A DNA stretch of 64,000 nt from assembly GCA_008933995.1 (NCBI GenBank), contig WARS01000110.1:930001-994000 (forward strand), given 5' to 3'. Numbering within the stretch: the first letter of the stretch is position 1; each line of letters opens with the position of its first letter. The DNA is from Datnioides undecimradiatus. Lineage: Eukaryota > Chordata > Actinopteri > Lobotiformes > Datnioididae. The notes beneath the pieces are model-generated. The model was not told where the DNA came from, did not search any database, and worked only from the letters and a program-made list of their open reading frames with translations. A program made the position numbers and the translations under genes. Shown one piece after another: positions 28,261 to 40,870 of this stretch.

Positions 28261-31200
28261 AACCGCCGACTCTCCGGCATAGAAATCCTAACAGAATTAT
28301 GGGCTTGTAAATCCGTCACTCTTACCTTGTTGTGCTGGTTGCCATGACAGCGAGGCAGCCGTAAGCGCAGCCTCGCCGTCATCACCTCAGCATACAGCAG
28401 TTGTTCCAGTCAGTTACCAAGCAGAGTAACATCAGTCATGCCTCAGAGACTATAGTTTTAATGAAAAATCAAATGTACCTCTTCCTCCACAGGAACTATT
28501 TAGCTGCTGTTGCGCATCTATTTCTGTAAAACATGAATGCAAAAACACACAAATCATAAGCAGACAGGAAGTGTCGTTTACAATTTGGTTATAATGGGTG
28601 AATTAACCTGCTACTGAGCCCATGGGCAAAAAATCTCTGTCTGCCCCCCACTAACCCTCTGATTCTTGCACTCAGTGAGCAGTTTCTAATGATTTGTGAT
28701 CAACCATTCTATAATCCTGGTTTCGGTGTGTGGGTTACTGGATTCAACCCACACCTGAAATAACAGAACGTCTAATTCAAGACTTTGGTGGCTCCCCTCC
28801 AAGACTGAGCCATTTAGACTACAAGCCTACAATCTGTGAAGCAGCACCCTGCACAGCTAACAGTCTGCTTAGTTAGCTAATATGGTCACAATGCCACTGC
28901 TATTGTATTGATGCTTAGCAGGAAATGTTAGCTTGCTATAATTTGTTAAGCATAAGTTTGAGCTGAGGCTAGTGGATATAATATTAATCATGTCTTAAAC
29001 AAAACTGAAATGTTCTCACTAACTGGAGAGTCAGAGGACCAAAGTTATTAGAATTCATCAACGTATACGCCTGACAACAAGAGCAATCCTCTGGAGATCA
29101 TGCACATTTGTACTAAACAGTATAAGTTCCTACTGTGTTCTGGATTAGCCTGGACTACATTTGTGAACAGATCAATCGGCCAAATTTAGTCTTGAATATA
29201 TATTTCATCAGACTTGTGGTAGATGTAAGGGGAAGTAAACGTATCTACAGATGAACAAGCAAATTGAGAAACAATCTCAACAGTGCACGCTATGTTGCCA
29301 CTCCGCTTATATTTATTATTGAAAACAGCCAGTTCCATGTGCTGGTGAACATCATAAGATCTGCTTGACTGTTGAAATAGTTGCCAAGCTCATGAAAGGA
29401 CCTTAAATCTTAAATAAAGACGTTCTAAACTGACATAAACTGACTAAAGTCTGAAAATATTAAACAGATGAAGATAAGGAGGTAGGTGGCATTAGCTCTT
29501 GCTATGCCCGCTTGTAATGCTATAGAAAAAGAAGCTGGCTGGGTTCTCCTACCCCTGAGGGACTGTAAATAGGTTTCAGTAAATAGAAAATGACATATAT
29601 TTACAGTCATACCATCTGATATCAGAGCTGATTGAAACATGGAAAATTCCTGCCCCAGGAAAATCGTGGATGTCACGCTGATTGCCAAGCAACCCTAATC
29701 TCAGCAGATCGATGCACTAATGAGTACAGATGACTAACAGAGGCACCATTCGTTTACATAGCTTGTAATGACTTACAGACTTGACAGATGGTAAACAGTG
29801 GTGAACTTCCAAACCGATCAATATTCCGGGCTGAAATGCATGTCCTGGACACACTTTAAACATTTCAGTTTCTGATTTCGTGGGGACTTGAAAAACAATC
29901 TGAAAGCACGACCGGCAATATACACACAGCAAATGTTCAAATTGGTACCCTGTTCTAAACAGATCATGTGGGGTTTGTTCTAACTTGGCCATCTGGGCAA
30001 CATCACATTGTTTAGGTTGATTACCTTAAGCAGACAATTTCATTACATGAAAATCAAGGGTAGTGTTCCATTACAGGGACATTTTCTAACTAACCTCTAA
30101 TTCTAACCTTGCCTTTTTTTTGTGCTAAGATCTGAAAAGATGAACTGCTGAGATTTATGCTGCAGTACAGTGGAAGTGAATGGCATTGTGTGTGCGCGTG
30201 GTCACAAAGCATCAAATAAATGACATTTGAAAGACTTGGTGATGTTTCCTCCCAGAAGCCATGTCCCATTATTCTTGTTGAGTCGTTCAAATGTCACTTT
30301 CTGTAGTGTACGATGGCTATTTTTGAGGAAATAAACACAGCTTTGATGCTTATGCTATTCCTTATTTCATGAATTTTAGGAGGAAACAACTCTACATAGC
30401 ACACAGTTTACTTTAATGTTTCATATCTTTGCCAAAGAAATAGACAGTCTGATTCTGCTTCACTGTAACCCAATCTGACATAGCACTCAGAATAGAGGAA
30501 AGAACCAGAGAGCACTACAGCATTGTACAAATAATTCCAGATGTTATTTGATTTGTGTAGTACTCTAATGATACTATTACCCTACGATGAATCAGTTGTT
30601 AATCACGCTGTCGGGGCTTGTTTCATGGAACATCGGGCTGCGGATGAAGTCACATTTACATCAGAAGGTCACGGTGACATCAGCGTGGGGGTGTTTATTT
30701 TAGATAGCAGCAACCTGTCCAGAACACTAATCCATAAGGATTACTGCAAACTGTTTCACGGGCAACTCTGTGCGTCAGTAAATAGCCTGGTCACTTTACA
30801 GCACCAGTAAAAGGCTGTGAGTTTGATTCTTAGGCCTCTCTCCATGGCGTTTCCATCTGAACCTGCACACTAACTCAGGATTCCACCTACAGTCAAGTTA
30901 TTCATGGGTATTAATGTGTTTGTTAGTAATGTGTTTGACTATTGACGTGTTGCACAAGTCTCCCTGATTTCCACCCAATGCATTATGGGATAAGCTCCTG
31001 TCTCATGACCCAGGGCGAGAGTAAATTTGGTGTAAGCAAGAATTAAAACAGTCCACCTTAAAAAAATTCGAGAAACACAAAGTTCTCGCTAAATTCAGAC
31101 TTGTGGTAAAACCCACAATGACAATGAGTAAAGGTTTTATCTTCTGCAGTTTCTCTATTGGCCACTAGCTCGCTCCAAGAACACTGACATGAACTGAAAA

Positions 31201-34200
31201 ACAAACCAACTAACCAAACCCCCCCAAAATACAAAGCAATGAGTTTTTAACGGGATGAAATGGTGTAAATAATCATTATTTTACTCATTTTCAGCAACAG
31301 CTGCCTATCCAGCCTCAGCACCATCAAGGTTCCTGTGGACCTGGACCTGGACCTGGGATTTCATGTACCTGGTCACTGACACAAAATTCAAATTTCAAAA
31401 TCCTACGTAATGAACTTGAGGGTAAAATCAGGACAATGGCTGTGTCCCTTTTTCCATAGTCTGCCAGTTTGTATCATGCCTGTTTTTATGTCATGTGCTT
31501 CAACTATTTATCCATCTACCCAGCACGTCTGAGCAGCACGCGTGGTTTGATGCAGGTTGTCAGGTACAGCTGGTGAGTGCAGGTTGTCGCACATTGTCCC
31601 GCTGCACTTTGTACTTCGTTCTCACCGAGAAATAGCAACGCAGCATAAATCCCCATGCATTGCAGACACAAAATTAATCTTCTCACTGCACCCCTGGAAA
31701 GAGAAGGAAATAATGAATTTTCCCCAAATTCTGAATGATTCCTTTAACATGGCAATACTGTAACCAGGCACGGTCTGCTGACCAGACTTTTGTTAGTTTT
31801 GTCTCTCTATGGTATGTCTAACAGCTGTCACTGTTGGAAATACTACAGAAGGGTTATGGCATGACATAAATATCATATTCTGTCTGCTAAGTGTAACTCA
31901 ATTGTAGCTGTTTGAAGGTAGATTTGAAAAGGACACATTAACACAAGTATAAAATCTAAAAGTCAGTCACTTGTGTATATTTGCTTACATGCTTTAGCAA
32001 TAACTTAGATTAAGAAATTAACCATAACCATAAGCTTTTTAATATATATGACATAAATCAAAAGACCAAATTTTGGGAGTTGGTCATTCATGTACCAACC
32101 AGGAGTGAAATGCTGTTCTGTGCCCGTGTGCTTCTGTGGTGATACGAAACAACAATAGCCACATATATGGTGTATGTCTGGCAGCCTTTTCTCTGAATAG
32201 TCTAGACACCAGAAGTATCACAGCCGCTCCTGAGCCACATGTGCTTCTGTGAACAAGCCTCTCCAGCAGTGAGGAAGGGAGGGAGGGGTGAGGACTCGTG
32301 GGTGAGATGAAAGAGATAGCACACAGACATGCAATCCCCAGATATTGCTACACACACACTGAAACGCACATTTAGGTTATTATAAAGTAAAATTCTAACT
32401 TTTGTTTAAAACCAATATATACAAAAAGCACCTAATAAACAACAGGGAGGAAAATGCAGATGAGTGATGTAATTGTGAGGTCACTGGAAGGAGTCACAGC
32501 TCCAAAAACAGAGTCAAATAACTTTCCAGTATTATTGCCGAGGCAAAAGTCACATTCTAAGCAGCATCGGCATGAACCAAAACAGCTGCTGGATGATTAA
32601 CGGTGTAAACTTTCCAGCAGCAACTCACATGCAACCCAAACAGAGTAAAAATATGTTGTCGTGACAAGTTTGATCAACAGCGTGGACTTCAGCATGAATG
32701 AGATTTTCCAGAAATCATGAAAGGGGTTAATAAGTCCTGAACTCCTACGGCGATAAAACAACAGTGGGCAGAAAGCAAGGGAGTGTTCCAGGAAGAACTG
32801 AGAAGGATAAATACAGGAGAAACTCCAATCACAGCTTAGAACAAAAAACACTATTGTTATCACTCGTTCCTGCAGGATTTCAGTATTTACTGTCCTCAGC
32901 AGGGAGAGGGATTTCCACTCAGTTCTGAAGCCAGGACTGACTGTGGGATTGTCTACGCCTACGGTAGATATTCATCATGTCTGGACAAGCATCAGTGAGA
33001 GACCGCTGAGAAACAGAAAAGAGGTCGCGGTTTAAACTCTCCATGCTGGGTGGGTGCACACGTTTGAAGTATGGAACATACTGCAGACTTCAGAAAGGCA
33101 TTTAAAGCCACTATGCACACAGTTTCATCTGTTGTGGTATCGCCAGTAGAACTCTCACAATGAGTTGTTGCTTTAACCTTGATAATCAGACCGAACTGCG
33201 ATTTTATGCCGCTTCGTTCATTCAGACCTGCTTTGTGCTCATGTGAGTTGATGAATTGTCTACTAACCGATCAGAAACGAGTGGTGCATCCGCATCCTTT
33301 TCAGCTGACACGGACGCTGCTGTAGCAGTCGCGGAGAGCCTGGTCACTTCCTTTTCTGCAACCGAAGTATAAAAAGTATATAGCCTAAGATTTTTATTTA
33401 TAGTGAATATAAATGAACTGCATATCACTCAGAAAAAACAAGGAAATAGAATCTTATAGCCAAATAAAAATATACAAAAAGTAGAATATTTCAGCCGTAC
33501 TTGGCCACTTTATCTTCGGTCTTACCAAAGAACGTTTACAACTCACGTCAGCAGCTGGTTAGTCATCGTAAACACTGTTCAAACCTACTATGTATTTATT
33601 ATTCAGTTCAAATAAAGATCCCTAAGATTTCCCTAAGAAGTGTCCATTAAGATGACTTTTCCAATGTTACAAATTGATTTTTTTAGATGAGGTCTTTACC
33701 CAGTGTTGCTTCAACTTCCTGTTGTGTTTTCGACCCCCACACTATAAAAATGAGAAGGCTATTCAATGCATTTTTAGCTTTTGCGATCTATCAAGATCCA
33801 AACTTTTTAAGACCTAAAACTGGTCATACCTGATTATGTGTAACTCTCTAACCTGTCCACATCTCTAAGGGTTTTTTTCCACTAGATTACAAAATGCTTT
33901 GGTTCCCCTTTTATGCATCTTCATTTATCATACTAAACATATTTTCAACCTATTCACCAGCATGCAAGAGCGCATCTTGGACTCAGTCTAACATTGTTAC
34001 CTAAGAACAAGCAGAACCAAATAACTTGGAAGCGAGCTTGTGTTGAATTTGTTGGAGAAACTAATCCAGAATGTTTGTTGTCTAGATGCTGCTCACCTTC
34101 TGTAGAGTTTCTTCATGGTGTGGGTGAGACAGCTATTTTGAAACTTCTAACCTTGGGCCATCAGCATAAGCACTTGCGTTGGCCCATTTCTGCAATCAGC

Positions 34201-34599
34201 AACAATTCTGAGAAGTGCTTCTGAGAGAAGCTGCAGTCGCAATCTCCTGTCTTACAAGTGTTTCACCACCAGTCCTACTGATTACCAAAGATGTTTGCGT
34301 GGTTTTACCTAAAAATACCATTTTACACATCAGAGCAGCAAATGCTTCAAATGACTTCCTCATTTAAAAAACATGTTTAATGTTTGAAAACTGTAAAAGC
34401 TGGTCAACAACAGTGGGACCCAGAGGTACAACAGATTCACAACAGCCAGAAAACTGGTCTTTACCACCAACTTCCCTCCACCTACTGAAGATGATTTAGT
34501 GTCATAAGCCATGCTGAAAATTGCATAGATCAGAGGTTTTAAAAATATATATTGTTATCTAAGGAGGACACGCAGACGATGCAGGAGCTGTCTTCAAAC

Positions 34600-36501
34600 T
34601 CTCAGATGATGTACATCAGTTGAGATCATGCAGAGTGTCAGACAGGCAACGCGTTTTATTGACATATCAGCTTAAAAAAAGATCAAAACTGAGGTTGTCC
34701 ACCCGTCGCTGGAGCTTCTAAGGCTGAGACAAGCTGCGAACCTGGACCTGGGACTGTATCAACCACCCTGCAACACCTGCAAGAGTCAGGCCTCATTGTA
34801 GCAACACAGCTATGCAGCAGCACTCTGAGTTGTTCTCTCAGTTTTAAACCAAAGTAAACTTAATGTCTTGTAAAATCACCTTCCAGCTTCATCTTACCGT
34901 GTGCTATGCTCATGAGATCATATTATAAATTCGCTCTCACAGTTTAAACCTTGGACGCGTGAACTGAATGGTTTGGTAAATGTGCCACTAGGTGGAAAAG
35001 ATGAATGAGTGTCCCGTTGTTATCTTAAGCATTTTTGTTCTGGTTTAATCAAAGTATAGGATGTGTCACTGATGCTCCATTCTAAATCCATCCAAAATAT
35101 TGAATCTATACAGCAAAAACAGCATTGTAACTGTTTTTACAGTGACGTAAGTATGATGATAGGACAGGCCGCACATACTGTGATATTGTCTCTTCACAGC
35201 AGGCAGCAAAATGATGTGTTCTTTTCCCTTTCGCAGCTTCAGCCAACGGCAACAAATAGTTTGTATTTTTTCCCAAGCTTCTCTGTTTCCTTTTTGCATT
35301 GCATTGTGGGAAATCTGCATCAACAGTACACTCAAAAAAAAAAAAAAAAAAAAAAAAATCAGCTGTGTTTAGAATGCACGCTGTCTGGGTTGAGTATACT
35401 TCGTTTAGGACGCAGCTTTCAGGTTTCCTTCTTTATGTTAAATGAAAACACTCAGCCATTAATAAATACAGCTGGAGAGATATTTTCAGTACTTAGCCAG
35501 ATGAGGCATCCCTTCCCACTGATGCCTTACAAAGTGAATGAAAGAACGTAAATATGATCAATGTGGATTGTCCAGTCATCTTATGCGCAACTCACCTGCG
35601 TGTTACAGGTGTTAAACGGTTTTCAATCTTGCTTCAAGGTGTCTTCTTGCAGTTAGGACCTAAAAGTTAAAGTGAAAGCAGAGCGTTGAGATTTTAGAAC
35701 TTTTATTGTGGTTTGCAGTTACACGTAAAGCTGGTTTCATCACAATCCCGCAGCAACTATGCTGGGTCTTTGCATGCTGATCCAGGTTTTAAGTTAACCT
35801 GTAGTGGCATTCCACTCCAATGACGGCACTCTGGCTCCGTATGATGGGAGTACTGGTAGACACTTTGGGGTTGTAGACCAGTGCGAAGGCATAAATGAAG
35901 GAACTCTCTGTCATCTAAGGAAAAGAAACCAACTTATTAAATTCTGACATTTCTGAACTAGAAGTTTAATCTGTGCATTGTGTCAGTAAAAACCTCATAC
36001 CACAAGAGTACTGCCGCAGTTGTGCAGCTCATAATCAAAGATCAGCACATGAGACAAGCTGTCGATCTCAGTGGCTGAACAACCACCAAGTGTTATTTCC
36101 TCAGGCTTTATCAGTTTGCCGAGCCCCAGGAGGTCCTGACTCACTTCCACCTGGATCCTACTTTCCCCGCACCTCGCAGCAACGCGGTTGGTTGTCTCTG
36201 GATGGTGCAGTTCAAACTTGACAGGGGGCTTGTTCACGGGATCCACTGGATCTTTTGGGTACTTCCAGGAGAGTGGTTCGACGGCTGGCTGGAGGTGCTT
36301 TGCCTCCAGCCTGCCAGCTTGTTGAGCGGACTCCCTGGAGTGCTCTCTCTCATTTCCTGCTGCTGGCTCAGCTTGCACCTCTGTGGGCATCTGCGCTTTG
36401 ACCCCCCGGGAGGTTGACACTCCCATACCGAGGAAACAAGCATCACTAAGCCGGACACATGCAAGCACAAAGCCAAACACAATAAGCCGCCTGGTCCCCA
36501 T
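34600..36501 (-). pseudogene. zp3: ZP3-like egg-coat glycoprotein gene: ZP-N exons intact, ZP-C exons decayed
   Basis: ZP3-family proteins build the vertebrate egg envelope through a ZP-N plus ZP-C module. Exon 1 (36001-36501, 167 codons) starts at an ATG followed by a hydrophobic signal peptide (about residues 1-21). A linker follows, then the ZP-N module with RVAARCGE, GKLIKPEEITLGGC and LHNCGSTL. Exon 2 (35799-35914, phase 0 in) has a good acceptor and adds IYAFALVYNPK, PIIRSQSAVIGVECHY. The four ZP-N cysteines are C111, C141, C162 and C203. Exon 2 length (116 bp) and its phase-2 end fit ZP3 genes as I remember them. Beyond it only relics remain: a DDWT stub near 35570; 34782-34829 reads LRVLLHSCVATMRPDS, matching the ZP3 exon-4 core, with GD upstream at the expected spacing but an in-frame TAA between; then frameshifted fragments GWLIQSQV, VDNLSFDLF and MYI..LRV down to about 34600. 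I see no intact ZP-C, furin site or transmembrane segment. Two E-boxes (36624-36629, 36665-36670) lie upstream. The family call is firm. Pseudogene status is the simplest reading. Confidence 0.85.
35334..35358 (+). repeat. Run of 25 A inside the decayed ZP3 gene
   Basis: An uninterrupted plus-strand poly(A) tract between the exon-3 and exon-4 relics of the ZP3 gene. It could be the tail of a retroposed insert or a simple expansion. No clear target-site duplication was seen. Confidence 0.85.
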
Positions 36502-39500
36502 TGTTGCGAGCAGACAATTTTCAATGCAGCTTTCTTAAGCATGACCACTGAGGCAGACAAAGGAAGTGACTCCTCCCTCTGCCTAATTAGCTGGATCTCC
36601 CTCCTGTGTGGATGTGGATCTCACAGCTGCGCGTCCCTCCCTAATTGGTCAGTCCATGAATCCACAGGTGCTGCAGACAGTGCAGTTTCAAAAGGTGATT
36701 TGGAGGAACCCAGATGGAAGGCTGGATTATAGAGATCATTCAGAGAGAGACCCTTATTTATTTAGTAAAAACTCTCGCACGCCCATTGTGTTTTCCAGAA
36801 ACATCTGTATGCAGGTGCAAACTGTGTTTAAAAACTGTGGCTCATTAAAAGCCATAAAAAATTGTGAAGAAGTAGAAAATATTATATCATATAATTATAT
36901 TGTATACATTTTAAATATACTAAAATCAATTATATAGATGTTAGTTGTTAATATCGTTTGAGCTTAAATATCAATAATAGTAATAATATTTATCAATAAC
37001 AGGATCTTCTGTCTGTAAGTAGTGGGTGCTCTGTTCCTCACCACAGCAAAGACAGAAGGGTTCAGAGAGAGAACAACCGGTAAACTTAAGTTAGATAACC
37101 GACATTAAGCCTCATTAAGATGATGTCCACTGATGCGTTGTTGGTTCTGAGGAATTTATCGTTTCATTTTGCCAGTGCGCTGCGTGCTCCATCGCCCCGC
37201 CGTGTCTCTGTTCACGCCGTGCAGAGCATAAGGCAGGCTGCTCTCTTCGTTTCTACATTTATCTTTGCAAATCGCACGTTTGTGTAGGATGCCTGAAATA
37301 ACACCACATCTCAAGGTCGGGAGTAAGGGGGGGGGGGTTACCATAGCAACAGCACCTAAGTAATGAAAAAAACGCCTGTCAATCACTGGTTGCAGGATGC
37401 TGCATTTTACTGGAGGGTGAGATGTATTATGTAAAGGTGGTCAATAGAGTCAATACTTTGTTTTCATAACAGTTTCATAAATCTCTATTTTACCGTGAGA
37501 TAGATCACCTGTTTTACACACAGTTAGATTGCTGTTACAGCATAAGTGATATCTGCGGTCGACATTTTAGGTGTAAATGAGCCACTATAAGATTATTAAA
37601 TGGCATAAAGAACATCCTTTCATTACCTAATGGAATTATAGAGTTGTCGCCTATTCACGTCCGTTCACTTTGCAGACAAAACACACATTTCTTTTCATTT
37701 AAACCTCATTATTTAATTAATCATTATGTCAACTTAAATAATTTATTCTAATATTTCACAATTTATTGACTGTAAAATATAGTCATAGCCATAACATTAT
37801 TTAAATTACCAAGAACACTAATTATAATTGTTCTCTTAATAACGGTTTATGCTACATATCATTCATTTAAAGCTGTGTGCATGATTTTTTTTACATTTTT
37901 CATAAAAATGTGGATAACTGTGCAAATTTAAACTTTAGATGTTTTAACATGAAATAACATATCTCTTTACCAATTGGAGTCCATGGGAAAATGCTGTAAA
38001 CACGTAAATACGTTATCTCCTCCTGCATGATATCATCCATTGTTACCACCAAAATATTGACTTCAGCACCTTAATTTGACTTAATTTGTGTCTGACAGTT
38101 TTCACGCTACCAAAACAATGCACGAGTCAGGTCATGCATGCTTCCAAAAGGTGGGGTTGTCACTTTGTTACTCATAACTGTTGTAATTCTAACCTGTAGA
38201 CATCGATTGCAAATGTTCAGCATTGCACACTGACCAGCTGCACAAGGCTAATATGAATATATGTTTAGTTTACTGAGTGTACCACAACGGGTTTAAAACT
38301 AAATAGGTTCCAGTTAAAATCAATACGTTAAGGGGGGTTTTTGCTGATTTCCTTCCAAAAATGAAGCCAGTCCTCATCAATAGTTCCAGCAATTACACAC
38401 ATTTTCTTCTTGTAATGCTTTTCTTAATGGCTTAATAAATATTGACCATTTTAGAGGTCAGCCGTACACTTGGGAGTGGGGGAAGGGACCACAGCATCAT
38501 TCCGCCATTACATCTGCCGAACAGCTGCATTACAATGTGTATCCCACATTTCACACCACCGCCCGCGGGCTTGCCATGCCTGTCCCTGAATCAGCTATTG
38601 AGCCATTGATGGACAGAGGCTATCAGGGTCAACGGGGCAACAAGAAACTAGACAGCAGAAGCCATTCCAGTCAGGGACCAAGCTAAATCAGGGCCTCTCC
38701 ATTTCCAACCACATCTCATGGTATTATAAACACATGTGAAGCATGTTCCCAGTGAATAATGGAGCTTGTGGGTTCTTGTGCACTCTGCTTTGACCAAGAA
38801 GTTGACATTCTCTAAACACAAAACTGATGACATGTCGCGTATAATACAGCACCGTTTAAGCAAAAATCAGACAGCAGGTAAACATGCTGCAGAATGAGTT
38901 CCGAGCTGGCTGAAGGTTGACCCGAATGTGCACACACATTCACACGTTCCCAGCGTAAATGCATTCAAACATATGTTCACTTTCGCGCTTGTTCTTGAAT
39001 CGATGCCAAGATTTCAAACTTTGATCTTCAAAGGTGTTCCCTTCCAAAATCAAAATGATGCATTATTCATAAACCGTTAGCAAGAAGACAGGAGTGAGAT
39101 GAGACAGAAGACATGATAAATACTGTATCTCACATGTAGTACCTTAAAGCCAAATGCCTAGTAGAATGAAATATGTGTGGGAGAGGGGGGATATCCTTCT
39201 TTCCAAAGCAGCAGTGTGACGGAGGATCAGTGTGTGTAAGGCCCACTGCCAGCGGAGTTCAGTCAGGCAGCTGCTGGGCTGAAGGATCTTTGGCAGACTG
39301 TAGTTTATGCACAGAGGACAAATGAGGGCAAATCTCTGCAAAAGTAAACTCAACCGTCCAGCAGCAACAAAGCCCTGAAACTACAGTGCAGTCCACCGAA
39401 GTATCTCCTGCAGCGCATGAGTCATCCTCACATGGAACATATCACAACAGGAGGTCAGAGAGTTAGAGAGCTGTCAAACCAGCTATTCTGAGCACCCCAA

Positions 39501-40689
39501 TCAAAGTGCATTTGTAAACACACAACGTAGCTCCTCCACATGTACTCAGATAATTGTAATAGTGTGTACACCATTGCATGCAAACAGGGCAGCCCAAGAC
39601 AATCAGAGTGTCTCATTCTAGGATGACTAAATCTTGTTCTCGTCTTATTCCAAGATGAATAATCTTATCAGCAACCATTTAAATTAGAAACACACTTTGA
39701 AGCTGACTGGTCTGGAGTTTTATTAAAGTATAGGTATTCAGTTTATTTCACGTCAACCAGATAAGAACCGGCTCTGAAAAGCACAAGCCACGCTCTGATG
39801 GTGTGTACGATAAAGGAACAGGTGCTAGTTAGTGTTACAACCCTCTGTTGGAGCTCCTTGACGAACAATTCCCATGAAACATTGCAAACTTTCCAACAAC
39901 GGTTGATTTCTTTTTGTCTGACACTGTGAAATTTGGTCAGGATGAATTGTAGTAGCTGATCCTCAGAGGGGTTTGACACTCCTCAAATCCTCAGATGATA
40001 TTGATAATGTTTTTTAACAATGCTTTTTATTGTATTTTAATGCCAGCAGTCCATTTTTAGACCAGCTGTCCCACCTTTAAAACATTCAGTATCTAATTTC
40101 AGGACTTAAGTCTAGACCAAACGCAAAAGAGCATCAATACACTTTCTATTTTTAGCTCTAGTGGGACGTGAAACTGTATCTCCAGGTAGGAAAATGCAGT
40201 CACAGTATGAGGTTGTGCATTTTGCTGTGACATCCTGAAAAAAAAAAAAAAAAAACCAGCACTTTCTCACTACAATAAACAACAACAACATGTATACACC
40301 ATGCAGACTGTGTCAACAGATAAGGTGACAGTAAAGACACAGGTATGGAAACAGCAGCAACATGATGCAGGTTGAATGCTGGAAGATGAGATACAGCAGT
40401 CAAAGTGTGTCAGCTGCACTTCGTTTCAGCTAGGACCAAAAACACAGTGCATCTATCCTGGCTTGTGTCAAAGGAGCAGGCTCGTAATGGTTGTTTATTG
40501 GTGAACGCCAGAACATACGTCAGCACCGTTGTTAAAACCAGTGGCAGCCATTCAGTTGCCACTGGTTTGACATCCACTTTCCCGCAGCAGCACTCATCAT
40601 GTGAAGATGCTTCCAGGAAAGCGAGAGCGACTCCAGAGGCCCGCGCGCTCTCCAGACCTCAACACAGCAGAGCGAGGTGAACAGCAGGC

Positions 40690-40870
40690 AGTGCTGGGAG
40701 AGGAGTTCAGACCCTTTACTTAAGTAAAAACACCACTACGTTAATGTAAAACACTCAGCTAGAATTAAACCTCCTGTATTTGAAATGCTATTAAAGTTAA
40801 AGTACAAAAGCATTATGTCAGAATCTAATTAAAACATTAAAAACTTAAGTAAACTGCAGTGACGTGTTTC
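40690..40870. repeat. Teleost 'ttacttaagtaaaa' interspersed repeat copy
   Basis: TTCAGACCCTTTACTTAAGTAAAA followed by CCTGTATTTGAAATGCTATTAAAGTTAAAGTACAAAAG matches the layout of a very common fish repeat (tttacttaagtaaaagtagcaatac ... agtacaaaagtatt). From memory; degraded copy. Confidence 0.6.

Larger units (their letters stand above)
13050..34580. other. Long non-coding stretch, no gene seen
   Basis: No spliced coding gene could be assembled on either strand over about 21.5 kb. It holds microsatellites, fragments of interspersed repeats (near 23.5-23.7 kb and 28.1-28.25 kb) and AT-rich sequence. Some tracts look less random than their surroundings, for example 24,990-25,650 and 30,540-30,800, and could be conserved regulatory elements. 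That can only be told by alignment. Confidence 0.5.

Noticed and set aside
33240-33370. Minus-strand exon-like segment (KEVTRLSATATAASVSAEKDADAPLVSD) with a possible donor CG|GTTAGT
   Set aside because: The acceptor lacks a pyrimidine tract, there are no neighbouring exons, and the residues are of low complexity.
35063-35551. 162-codon plus-strand open frame
   Set aside because: It runs through the 25-A tract (poly-Lys) and lies antisense to the decayed ZP3 gene. No protein-like motif, no splice support.
37120-37400. GC-richer patch considered as a promoter
   Set aside because: No CCAAT, TATA or exon-donor evidence, and the poly(G) run suggests simple-sequence expansion.
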